DNA of 49,814 nucleotides, taken from Micromonospora sp. CB01531 (GTDB lineage: Bacteria > Actinomycetota > Actinomycetes > Mycobacteriales > Micromonosporaceae). The notes beneath the pieces were generated by a model. That model ran no database searches, had not been told where the DNA came from, and saw nothing but the letters and a program-made list of their open reading frames with translations. The stretch lies in the NCBI RefSeq assembly GCF_001905095.1, contig NZ_LWLS01000100.1, positions 1 to 49,814 of the forward strand, read 5' to 3'. Shown here one piece after another: positions 1-8,700 of the stretch (its first letter is position 1; each line of letters begins with the position of its first letter). Position numbers and translations under genes: made by a program.

Positions 1-31
1 TGGACAGCCCTTAACGAAGGGCCGAGGCTAG

Positions 32-109
32 GTCGCGCTGAACCTGTTCAACGGAATCAACCTCAACACGATCGTCTACCACGTGGCCGCGGATGCAGGC
101 ACCCCTTGA
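32..109 (+). other. Possible C-terminal coding stub
   Basis: Frame 2 reads a short peptide ending in a natural-looking C-terminus (LFNGINLNTIVYHVAADAGTP, stop at 107-109). A TAG at 29-31 precedes it in the same frame and there is no start codon. A strong hairpin follows directly, as expected for a gene end. It may be the end of a gene entering from the left that is frameshifted here, or chance. Function unknown. Confidence 0.25.
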
Positions 110-118
110 AGTCCCTGA

Positions 119-170
119 CCATTCTCCCCGGGTGGCCGCAGCGAACCGCGCGGCCACCCCGGGAGAATGG
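119..170 (+). terminator. Long hairpin terminator
   Basis: Two arms of 21 bases (119-139 and 150-170) are nearly perfect inverted repeats around a 10-base loop. Only the C/G run in the middle of the stem is uneven. No T-tract follows, which is normal for actinomycete terminators. It sits just after the stop at 107-109 and can act in both directions. Confidence 0.7.
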
Positions 171-360
171 TCTCGCGCCCCTATCCGTGCGGCCAGGCGA
201 CGCCTCGTCCTCGAAGCTCGATCCCGCAGATGCTGCGTCGGCGGTTCGCCGACCTGACCACCGCCCACGTCCGGGACATCGTCGACATTCGGGCGACCGG
301 CCCCACTGCGCCTCGACCCCGGCCCGCGGGCGCTCTGACCTCTGCACGGGTGGGCTGTGA

Positions 361-567
361 ACGGTCGACGCCGGCGACGTTGCGCTGGCCGACGAGGACG
401 GCGCGCTGTTGTGCCGGGCCGACCGGGTGGGGGAGGTGTTCGACCTCGCCGAGTCGATCAGGGACGCGGAGCGACGGCGGGCCGACCGGAGGTGTGCCGG
501 GGAGCCGCCGCGCGCCCAGATCGGCCTCGGGGCACATCTGGCCGCCCGGGCCGAGAATCGGCGCTGA
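361..567 (+). pseudogene. Start-less coding remnant, function unknown
   Basis: The frame from 361 to the stop at 565-567 encodes 68 residues with a protein-like segment (VALADEDGALLCRADRVGEV followed by FDLAESIRDAERRR). It is closed upstream by an in-frame TGA at 358-360 and has no start codon. Another short coding-like stretch (from about 230, MLRRRFADLTTAHVRDIVDI) lies upstream in a different frame. I read 170-570 as decayed gene debris. I do not recognise the family. Confidence 0.3.
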
Positions 568-616
568 CCTTCCGGGAACACCTGCGGGCAGTGGGCCCGG
601 CGATCGAGGAATCAAC

Positions 617-657
617 AACGGGGCGGGTGACCGGCGAAGCCGGCCACCCGCCCCGTT
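617..657 (-). terminator. Terminator of the six-hairpin glycosidase gene
   Basis: A 13-bp perfect stem (617-629 with 645-657) continues, after one mismatch, into a further 5-bp stem with a GAA loop. It begins 8 bases beyond the stop codon (665-667) of the minus-strand glycosidase gene. This is the expected position for its intrinsic terminator. Confidence 0.75.
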
Positions 658-664
658 CCGTCCG

Positions 665-2887
665 TCACAACGCCGGGGCAAGCCCCTCCCACCGGACCAC
701 CCAGCCCTCCGGGAATCCGGGTGCGGTGCCGTCGGCACCGGCGACCCCGGTCGCCCCGCCCGGCACGTCTGGGGAGTCACCCCAGCCCGCGCACATCATC
801 GCGATCGCGTACAGCAGCCCGCCCGCGGCCGGGAAGTATGGCGAAGGGACCCCCTTCTTGCCACTGGCCGGCAGCCCGGTGTCGGTGAATCCGAGCCGCT
901 CATGCAGCAGGAAGTCCACCGCCCGTACAGGGTCCCCGAGGCGGGCGGCGTTCATCGCCAGCAGCGGGAAGTCCCAGCTGTACAGGTCGGTCACCGGCCA
1001 CGTCTCGTACACCTTGGCGGTGGTCGCGCGCATCGTCTCGACATCCACGCCGTCGCCGGGCAGCATGCCGTACGGGGCGACCGGGTCGGGGTGGTTGGTG
1101 TTGAACCGGGTCCACATGTCCGGCACACCCTCGTAGAGCACGTACCGGCCGTCCTGCACCGGCAGCGGCGCCAGCCGGGTGAGCACGTCGTCCCAGCGCG
1201 CGTCGCGGCCCAAACCCAGGCGTTCGCGCCACTGCTGGGCGATCCGAAGCCCGAACCGCCAGTACGACAGCTCAAAGGTCGGGTTCGTGGTGGCCCCGGC
1301 GGGGTTGCGCTCGTTGGCGCACATCAGCGGCGGCCCTAGCACGTAGCGGCCGGTGCCGTCATCGTGGGCGAACGACGCCATGAACTCGGCGCTATCGAAG
1401 ATCACCGTCTGCCACTTGAGCAGCGTCCGGCGGATCGGGTGGGCCTGGTAGTCGAGTTCGGCCAGGAAGATTGGGTGCGGCTGCTGCCAGAGCAGCAGGG
1501 CGGTCGGCACGTTCGGCGACTCGCGTCCGGTCGCGTCACCGACAGCAGTGGTCATCTTCGGCCACCGGGCGCCCCGGAAACCCTGCTCGGCGGCGAGCTG
1601 CCGGGCGCGCGGCAGGAACCGGGAGTAGATTTCGGTGCTGCGGTCCAGCAGCGGCCACCGGTCCCAGAGCGCGTAGTGCGCGGCGTGCCACCAGTACATC
1701 TCCATGTGGAACTTCCCGTACCAGCCGTTGTTCACCAGGCCCGACTCCTGCGGCGGCTCATTGCCCGCCTCGTTGACGGCCAGGTGGTACTGGCTGAGCA
1801 CGATCCGCCGCTCCAGTTCCCGCCACCGGGGATCGCTGCTGCCGGACAGGTCGACCGCCCCTCCCGTCTGCCAGAAGCGGGGCCACCAGGACGCGCTCTG
1901 CGCCGACACCTCTGCGGCTGGTGGGGCCGCCCGGTCCACCTCCGGTGCGAAGTGGCAGGTGAGGTCGAGCCGCTCGGAGCGCCCGCCGGTGATCCGGTAG
2001 CGGTGCCGCGCCGGGTCCTCCCGGGTCACCGTCGCGCCGGCGGTGAAGGCGAGTGCGACCTGGTACTCGGTCTCGTCCAGGACGTGCGCGATCACCGCGC
2101 CAGCGGCGCCGCGGGAGGACAGGGTGGTGGTGTGTGCCTGCGGCCGGTCCCAGAAGCCGACGTACGGGGCGGAGAACTTGTCCTGCCCGGCGGCGGTCGC
2201 GTAGGGGAAGTCGAGGAACGCCGTGAGCCGGCCGAGCGCCACCAGGGGCGAGGTGATCCGGACGCCGACCGCGTCGATGCCGGGGTGGCAGGAGGTCTCC
2301 ACGGTGACCGGATGCCCGTCCAGCCGGAAGCTGCTGTGCAGCACCCCGGTCCAGGTGTCCAGCCGCTGCACCGTGTCGGTGAGGTCGGCCTCGGTGGCCT
2401 CGGTGCCGTCGGCCCTGAGCAGGCGCAGGCCGATCCGGCCCAGGTTGATCCGGTGCGGGTTGCCACGCAGCCAGTTGTGCAGCTCCGGCTCGTTCTTGTC
2501 GTCGGTCCAGTAGTAGACCGGCCGGCCGTAGGTGTCCCAGACCGTGCCCTTGTAGTCGGCGATGGTCTTCCCCGGCGGCAGGGCGTCGCTGTGCCAGCCC
2601 CAGTCGGACAGGGTGGAGAACGGGACGAACGTCTGCAGGCCGGTGACGTCGGCGCCGAAGGCGAACCGGCCGTTGCCCACCTGGACGGGCAGTTCCCGGT
2701 CGCTGGCGTACCGGACGACCGGGTGGCGGGAGACCACCGCCCGCCGGTCGATGCCCGGTCCGGGCTGCGGGGCCGCCTGCGCCGCTGCGGCCTCCGCGGC
2801 GAGGACCTGGGCCATCAACGGAGCGGCGGCGAGCGCGCCGGCTCCCCGCAGGACAGTGCGTCGGCTGATTCTGCGTTCTTCGGTCAT
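665..2887 (-). CDS. Tat-exported six-hairpin glycosidase-like protein
   Basis: A 740-residue protein that opens with a twin-arginine signal (RISRRTVLRGAGALAAAPLM, then an Ala-rich region to about residue 36), so it should be exported folded. The body resembles (alpha/alpha)6-barrel glycosidases of the GH65/GH95 type: an N-terminal beta-rich region, then a helical region with clustered Trp, His and Glu (for example WYGKFHMEMYWWHAAHYALW and SWDFPLLAMNAARLGD). Family and substrate are not certain. A LacI regulator and a GH115 enzyme nearby suggest plant polysaccharide breakdown. Oddity: the ATG (2885-2887) is directly abutted by the left end of a tnpB element. No ribosome site lies just upstream now; the original one (GAGGAGAGG on the minus strand) is stranded beyond 4244. 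Translation may be strongly reduced. Confidence 0.75.
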   Translation of the reverse strand: MTEERRISRRTVLRGAGALAAAPLMAQVLAAEAAAAQAAPQPGPGIDRRAVVSRHPVVRYASDRELPVQVGNGRFAFGADVTGLQTFVPFSTLSDWGWHSDALPPGKTIADYKGTVWDTYGRPVYYWTDDKNEPELHNWLRGNPHRINLGRIGLRLLRADGTEATEADLTDTVQRLDTWTGVLHSSFRLDGHPVTVETSCHPGIDAVGVRITSPLVALGRLTAFLDFPYATAAGQDKFSAPYVGFWDRPQAHTTTLSSRGAAGAVIAHVLDETEYQVALAFTAGATVTREDPARHRYRITGGRSERLDLTCHFAPEVDRAAPPAAEVSAQSASWWPRFWQTGGAVDLSGSSDPRWRELERRIVLSQYHLAVNEAGNEPPQESGLVNNGWYGKFHMEMYWWHAAHYALWDRWPLLDRSTEIYSRFLPRARQLAAEQGFRGARWPKMTTAVGDATGRESPNVPTALLLWQQPHPIFLAELDYQAHPIRRTLLKWQTVIFDSAEFMASFAHDDGTGRYVLGPPLMCANERNPAGATTNPTFELSYWRFGLRIAQQWRERLGLGRDARWDDVLTRLAPLPVQDGRYVLYEGVPDMWTRFNTNHPDPVAPYGMLPGDGVDVETMRATTAKVYETWPVTDLYSWDFPLLAMNAARLGDPVRAVDFLLHERLGFTDTGLPASGKKGVPSPYFPAAGGLLYAIAMMCAGWGDSPDVPGGATGVAGADGTAPGFPEGWVVRWEGLAPAL

Positions 2888-4244
2888 CGGATCTGCGGCG
2901 TGGAAACCCGGCCGTTCAGGGCCGGGAGGAAACGCCTCCTCCCTTCGGATGAATGTCTTACGTGGACGGTAAAATGTGGGGCGTGGGTGAGGTGGTGAAG
3001 CGGGCGTACAAGTACCGCTTTTATCCGTCTCCTGAACAGGCCGAACAGTTGTCCCGGACGTTCGGGTGTGTGCGTCTGGTCTACAACCGGGCGTTGGAGG
3101 TGCGGACCCGGGCGTGGGCGGTTGACCGCCGGCGCACCACCTATGTGCAGTCGTCGGCGTGGCTGACCGAGTGGAAGCGCACCGAGGAGTTGGCGTTTCT
3201 GAATGAGGTGTCGTCGGTGCCGTTGCAGCAGACGCTGCGGCATCTGCAGGCCGGGTTCGTGGCGTTCTGGGACAAGCGGTCCCGGTATCCGAGGTTCAAG
3301 TCCAAGCGCAAGTCCCGGGCGTCGGCCGAATACACCCGCTCCGCCTTCCGGTGGCGTGACGGTCAGCTCACCCTGGCGAAGATGAACGCCCCGCTGAACA
3401 TCGTGTGGTCGCGGCCCCTGCCCGAAGGGGCGGAACCGTCCACGGTCACCGTGTCCCGTGACGCTGCCGGCCGCTGGTTCGTGTCCCTGCTCGTGGAGGA
3501 CCCGGCCGTGAAGCCGCTGCCGCCCGCAGCGGCGGAGGTTGGTGTGGATGCGGGCATCACCAGTCTGCTCACCCTGTCCCACCCGATTCCCGGAATCAGC
3601 GACGAGGAAGGCAAGGTGGCCAACCTGCGGTACGGGCAGGTCGACCGGCGCAAGCTGGCCAAGGCGCAGCGGAACCTGGCCCGCAAACAGGACGGCTCCA
3701 ACAACCGGGCCAAGGCTCGGATGACGGTGGCCCGGATTCATGCCCGTGTCGCCGACCGGCGGCGGGACCATCTGCACAAGCTGACCACTCGACTCGTCCG
3801 TGAGACTCAAACGGTCGCGATCGAAGACCTCAGCGTGCGGAACATGCTCCGCAACCGCCGCCTCGCTCGTGTCATCTCCGACGCGGCCTGGGGTCAGTTC
3901 CGCAGCCTGCTGGAGTACAAGGCCACCTGGTACGGGCGTGAGGTGATCCCCGTCGACCGGTGGCTGCCCTCGTCCAAAACCTGCTCCGGGTGCGGGCGGA
4001 TCAACACCACCCTCGCCCTCAACGTGCGCGCCTGGACGTGCCCGGGTTGCGGGGCCGAGCACGACCGGGACATCAACGCTGCTAAGAACATTCTCGCCGC
4101 CGGGCTGGCGGAGAGGTAAAACGCCTGCGGAGCTGATGTAAGACCTCAAGGGAAACCTCCCGGAAAGGCAGTCGGCGATGAAACAGGAAACCTCACGGGC
4201 GACCGTGAGAATCCCAGCCCCTTTCAGGGCCGGGAGGATGTCAA
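2888..4244 (+). mobile_element. tnpB-only IS200/IS605-type element, copy 1
   Basis: A 1,357-bp element with a single tnpB gene and no tnpA transposase. Its ends were fixed by comparison with the inverted second copy (41236-42593). Both start CGGAT(C/T)TGCGGCGTGG just after GTCAT and end GGATGTCAA, and the flanks differ completely beyond those points. The left end carries a GC-rich hairpin (about 2908-2927). The right end has two hairpins, the last within about 4215-4233. There are no terminal inverted repeats and no target duplication, as known for this family, which inserts 3' of a short motif. A right end of TCAA fits the family. Without tnpA it would need transposase supplied in trans. Confidence 0.85.
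2953..4119 (+). CDS. tnpB: TnpB, RNA-guided nuclease of IS200/IS605 type (copy 1)
   Basis: 388 residues. TnpB proteins are RNA-guided DNA nucleases, ancestors of Cas12, that cut the restored donor site next to a short motif. The N-terminus has the classic KRAYKYRFYPSPEQ segment. The RuvC catalytic acids are visible in VGVDAGITS, VAIEDLSVRNM and EHDRDINAAKNI, and the zinc finger is CSGCGR..CPGC. The protein looks complete and active. The start is uncertain: the ATG at 2953 is used here, but ATG 2974 or the GTG codons just before KRAYKYRFYP would also fit. It differs from copy 2 at about 17 of 388 positions. The gene is followed by 125 bp of conserved right-end sequence that would be transcribed as guide RNA. 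Confidence 0.92.
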   Translation: MSYVDGKMWGVGEVVKRAYKYRFYPSPEQAEQLSRTFGCVRLVYNRALEVRTRAWAVDRRRTTYVQSSAWLTEWKRTEELAFLNEVSSVPLQQTLRHLQAGFVAFWDKRSRYPRFKSKRKSRASAEYTRSAFRWRDGQLTLAKMNAPLNIVWSRPLPEGAEPSTVTVSRDAAGRWFVSLLVEDPAVKPLPPAAAEVGVDAGITSLLTLSHPIPGISDEEGKVANLRYGQVDRRKLAKAQRNLARKQDGSNNRAKARMTVARIHARVADRRRDHLHKLTTRLVRETQTVAIEDLSVRNMLRNRRLARVISDAAWGQFRSLLEYKATWYGREVIPVDRWLPSSKTCSGCGRINTTLALNVRAWTCPGCGAEHDRDINAAKNILAAGLAER

Positions 4245-4264
4245 CTGTGCGCCTCTCCTCGGGG
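4120..4264 (+). ncRNA. Predicted omega (re)RNA of tnpB copy 1 with 3' guide
   Basis: The 125 bp after the tnpB stop are conserved with copy 2 and contain hairpins (CTCACGG paired with CCGTGAG near 4192-4209, and a GC-rich stem ending before GGATGTCAA). In TnpB systems the right end is the RNA scaffold and the flanking host bases are the guide. Here the guide would start at 4245 (ctgtgcgcctctcctcgggg). The scaffold may begin inside tnpB. This is inferred from the family. Confidence 0.6.
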
Positions 4265-4592
4265 CGGGGACGATGCCTCGCGGTTCGGGGCGAACGTGAA
4301 TCGGTTCAAGGACCCGGGTCACGCTACAAAGGCACCGGTGGCGGCTACAACCCTTGCCGGCGAACTCGGCCGGATCCGGCCACCCACCCCCGACCACGCA
4401 GCGGACTTCGCGAGCATGCTCGCGGGGCCCGCGCGGCACTGGTCGGGCTGGTGGTCACCCAGCTGCCGCACGGTCATCAGGAGGCCGGCTTGCCTTTCTG
4501 GTACGGCCACGTCGAGGAAGGCGTCGAGGTTTCCGTTGGCATTGGTGGTCGGCAGGCGCTTGTCGCGTTCGCCGCGCCGGCGCCCGCGCTGC
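4245..4592. other. Intergenic region, former 5' region of the glycosidase gene
   Basis: 348 bp between the element and the LacI gene end. Read on the minus strand it should hold the promoter and ribosome site (GAGGAGAGG near 4250-4260) that once served the glycosidase gene, now separated from its ATG by 1.36 kb. I see no convincing gene. GTGACCCGGGTCC near 4314-4326 is a short palindrome of unknown meaning. Confidence 0.4.
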
Positions 4593-5621
4593 TCAGGCGC
4601 GGTGTTCCGCTGGGCCGGACGACTCGCGAAGCACCAGCTCGGTCGGCAGGCGGATCGCCTCGCCGTCGCCCTGTCGTGCGGCGAACTGCTCGATCACGAG
4701 CTCTACCGCGAGCCGACCGGCGTGCGAGCCGGGCCCAGCCAGGGTGGTCAACGAGGGATGGACGAAGTCGGCGGCGAAGATGTCGTCGAAGCCGATCACG
4801 CTGATGTCGGCCGGGACGCGAACACCGCGCTGGGTGAGGCGTCGGATGATGCCGATCGCCAGGAGGTCGTTGTGGGCTACGACCGCCGTCACATCGGTGC
4901 GTAGTGCTCCGTCGGCGGCGGCCCCGCCGTTGGCGACGTTGGGGGTGTACGGACCGATCCGGTGTGCCGTCAGACCGTGCGCTTCGGCCCCGGCGCTCAG
5001 TGCCGCCCAGCGCGCCGCACCCATCCAGGAGCTGGGTGGCCCGGCGCAGTAGGTGAAGCTCTGGTGCCCGAGCGAGGCCAGGTGTTCCAGGATCTGCTGA
5101 CAGCCGGCGGCGGTGTCGAACGTGACGCTGGTCAACCCGGGCAGCTCTCGGTTGAACAGGACGATCCGGTGCAGTTTGGCGAGGTCGCGCAGGACCTCGT
5201 CGTGGAGTCGGCTGGAGGCCAGCAGGAACCCGTCCACGCCGGCGGCCAGGTCGCGGATCTGGTTTTCCTCGATGCGCCGGGATTCCTCGGCGTTGACGAT
5301 CACGAGAGTGACGTCGGACGCCTTCGCGCGCTGCTCCGCGCCGCGGATCAGTTCGAAGAAGTGGGGATTGGTGATGTCGGACAGCACCATGGCGATGGTG
5401 CGGTGGCGTGGACCCGGAAGTGCGCGGTTCTGCGGTCTGTGCTGGTAGCCGAGCTGTGCGGCGGCAGCGACTATCCGCTGTCGCGTCGCTTCGTTGACCC
5501 GGCCGGGCTTGTTGAACGCCCGGGAGACCGTCGACGCGGCTACGCCGGCAGCTTGCGCGACGTCGAAGATGGTGGGCTCCACGAACGCATCTAGCCACGA
5601 CGATGGCAATTCTGGCAACAC
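4593..5621 (-). CDS. LacI-family transcriptional regulator
   Basis: 342 residues. An N-terminal LacI helix-turn-helix (TIFDVAQAAGVAASTVSRAF, then NKPGRVNEATRQRI) is followed by a periplasmic-binding-protein-like sensor domain ending in the usual VIGFDDI..ADFVHPSLTT region. Such proteins repress sugar-use genes until a sugar ligand releases them. It is divergent from the GH115 gene with 80 bp between, so control of that gene is likely. The GTG start at 5619-5621 was used; a GTG 13 codons later, immediately before the helix-turn-helix, would give a more typical N-terminus. Confidence 0.9.
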   Translation of the reverse strand: MLPELPSSWLDAFVEPTIFDVAQAAGVAASTVSRAFNKPGRVNEATRQRIVAAAAQLGYQHRPQNRALPGPRHRTIAMVLSDITNPHFFELIRGAEQRAKASDVTLVIVNAEESRRIEENQIRDLAAGVDGFLLASSRLHDEVLRDLAKLHRIVLFNRELPGLTSVTFDTAAGCQQILEHLASLGHQSFTYCAGPPSSWMGAARWAALSAGAEAHGLTAHRIGPYTPNVANGGAAADGALRTDVTAVVAHNDLLAIGIIRRLTQRGVRVPADISVIGFDDIFAADFVHPSLTTLAGPGSHAGRLAVELVIEQFAARQGDGEAIRLPTELVLRESSGPAEHRA

Positions 5622-5655
5622 CTTGCAGAAGTTGTCGCCTGGTTCCTAGGTTGCG

Positions 5656-5674
5656 ACCGTGCCGGCCGCACGGT
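5656..5674. promoter_or_regulatory. Candidate LacI-type operator
   Basis: ACCGTGC-CGGCC-GCACGGT has two perfect 7-base arms around 5 bases. It lies in the 80-bp divergent gap between the LacI gene and the GH115 gene, 28 bases before the GH115 start. Size and position fit an operator for the adjacent regulator. Binding is inferred. Confidence 0.55.
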
Positions 5675-5701
5675 GACCGTGTCGGACGAGAGGAGCGAGG
5701 G

Positions 5702-8700
5702 ATGTCGCAGCCCGGGCTAAGAGGTCGAGGTGTGCAGCACGACGAGCGCAGTTTCGCGGGTCGGGCGAGGCGGTGGTCCGCGGCTGTCGTGACCGGCGTT
5801 GTGCTGGCCGCGTCCCTGACGTCGGTGGAGGTGACGCCGGCGCACGCATCGTCGGGTGGCTTCACCATCTTCAACGGTCACACGACCTCGCCGATCCTGA
5901 TCGACCCGTCCTACGGCGGCGATCACGCCGATCGGGACTACACGCAGGTGCGCCGCGCGGTTCAGGACCTGCGGCAGGACGTCGCCATGGTGACCGGGGC
6001 GATCGATCCCGGTGAGGTGCAGGCCCTGTTCGTCGACGACGAGTCGGCCAAGGAGGCGCGGTTGGCGAAGGCCGACCGGAGCAAGCTGCCGGCCCTGCTG
6101 ACCGAGGCCGCGGGTCAGCAGAACGCGATCATCGTCGGCCAGATCGGTCAGAGCCGGCTGGTCGACGAGATCGTCGCGGCCGGCAAGTTCGACGAGGCCG
6201 CCGGGATCAAGGGCAAGTGGGAGGCGTACGCGACCAAGACCATCAAGAACCCGGTCCCCGGGGTCGACAACGCATTGGTGATCGCCGGCAGCGATGCCCG
6301 CGGGACGATCTACGGGATCTACTCGATCTCCGAGGAGATCGGCGTCTCTCCGTGGTACTGGTACAGCGACGTGCCGGTCAAGCAGCGCGACGACATCGAC
6401 GTCAAGGGCAAGACCCGGGTCGACGACGGGCCGGACGTCAAGTACCGCGGATTCTTCATCAACGATGAGGAACGCACCGTCGCGTGGGCGAAGAGGAAGT
6501 TCCCCACCGGCAACGGCACGCCTGATGTCAACTTTTACCGGCACGTCTTCGAGCTGATGCTGCGGCTGAGGCTGAACACGCTGTGGCCGGCGATGCACCT
6601 GGCCTCGAGGGCGTTCAACGCGGTCACCGACACCGGGAGGTACGACACGGGGACACCGATCAACGCGCGCGAGGCGGCAGTGTTCGGTGTGGTCGCATCG
6701 TCGTCTCACGCGGAGCTGATGCTGCGCAACAACGAGGGCGAGTGGCGACAGTGGTACGACCGCAACAAGGACGCGCTCCACATCAAGGGCGCGGACGCCG
6801 TGGCGGCCTTCGACTATTCGATCAACAAGCCCGCGATCCTGGAGTACTGGCGCCAGCGGGTGGTCGCCAACGCCGACTTCGAGAACATTCTTGCCCTGGG
6901 TATCCGCGGCGTGCACGACAGCGATCCGGTGTTCACCCCCGGTAACCCGTACGGGTTCAAGGACAAGGTCGAGATGGAGGCCGACGTCATTCGCGAGCAG
7001 CGCAGGCTGATCGCAGCGGTCTACGGCAGCGCCGACGCTGTGCCGCAGGTGTTCATCCCCTACAAGGAGATGAACGATCTCTACAACGCCGGGCTGAAGG
7101 ACCACATCCCCGCCGACGTGACCCTGATGTGGGCCGAGGACAACCAGGGCTATCTGCGGCAGGTGCCCACGCGGACCGAAGCCGCCCGGTCCGGCGGGAA
7201 CGGCGTCTACTACCACGTCTCCTACTGGGGTGAGCCGAAGAGCTACCTGTGGCTGAACTCGACGCCGATGTCCTTGATGGTGCAGCAGCTGCGTCGGGCG
7301 TGGAATTCCGGTGCGGGGCGCTACTGGATCCTCAACGTCGGGGACATCAAGCCCGGCGAGATCAAGCTCGACCTGTTCGCCAAGCTCGCGTGGGACGTCC
7401 AGGGCTATGACGACACGACCATCGGGAGCAGGTTCCTCACCGAGCACGTGCAGCGAGACTTCCGGCTGAGGGGCAACAACGCTGCCGTGGTCGCCGACGC
7501 GCTGAAAAGGTTCGACGCGCTCGAGAACACCAAGCGCGCTGAGTTCTGGGGGGAGATCAACTCGTCCAACGCGAACTCAGGAAGGATCCACGCCGGTCAG
7601 GTCTTCCCGTTCAGCGCTACCTCCGACGGCGATGAGCTCCAGCGCTACATCAACGAGTCCAACGAACTGGTGAGGATTCTCGAGGGCGTCTCCGCGAAGC
7701 TCGACCCGCGCTATCGCTCCGCGTTCTATCAGCAGGTGCTCCACCGGGTCCGGTCCTACCGCAACATGGCCGAGCAGATCGGCTACTTCTGGAAGAACCA
7801 GCTCGCTGCCGCCCAAGGCCGCTACGCCAGCGCGGGCAGCTACGAGCTGCTCTCGAAGCAGGCCCGTGAGCGCATCCTCGCCGACGAGGACTACTGGAAC
7901 ACGATCAGCGACGGCAAGTGGGACCACGCCATCGGCCACAGCCATCCCGAAGGCTTCCCGAACGAGGGCACCGTCATGCTCACCAACGACCGGTATGCCC
8001 GGGTGGCCGCACCGACCGATGCGGTGGGCGCCGCCGCCGAGGGGAGCAAACAGCCCGGCCGCGGCACGCTGACGTTCAACTCAGGCGCGCCCGACGACCA
8101 GCGGTTCTTCGACGTGTTCTCCCGCGACGACGTAGCCAAGCCGCAGGAGTGGGTCGCCGAGGCGGACGCTGCGTGGATCACCCTTTCTCAGCGCTCGGGC
8201 ACGACCGCGACAGAGCAACGAGTCACGGTGACGGTCGCCAAGGACCACCCGGCCACGACGGGAACGATCCGGGTCTTCAACGCCGCCGGCGGCGCTAAGG
8301 TCGGCGACCAGGTCGCGACGTTCACAGTCGACGCGGCGCGGGCCGCCGTGGACCTGCGCCGGGTCGCCGAGCCGGCGCACCTGGAGGCCAACGGATACGT
8401 GGCCCTCGAGGCCGAGCACTTCTCCGAGAACCTGCCCGGCGCCGACGGGAGCCGGTGGGCCCCCCTTGAAGGCGTGGGCCAGCGCGGGGCATCGATGGGC
8501 AGCTTCCCGGAGATCGCGCCCCGGGTCGACTCCGGCTTCGAGACGACCGCCCGCCTGAGATACCGGGTCCATTTCACCTCCACCGGGAGGTTCACCAGAA
8601 CCTTCTACCGAATTCCGACGCTGAACGAAGGCACCGAGGACAACGGCACGCCGCGCACCGCGCGCACGGCCGTCGGGCTCGACGACCAGGTCCCCAGCCT

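Noticed and set aside
1364..2998. Long plus-strand open frame antisense to the glycosidase gene
   Set aside because: Mirror frame of a high-GC gene; no signal, motif or ribosome site, and the minus frame has a Tat signal and glycosidase features.
4296..4330. tRNA-like GGTTCAAGG sequence
   Set aside because: Resembles a T-loop by chance; no cloverleaf arms or acceptor stem can be formed around it.
5603..5701. Earlier ATG for the GH115 gene
   Set aside because: It would overlap the LacI gene and the candidate operator and place 33 extra residues before the signal peptide; the ATG at 5702 has a strong ribosome site.
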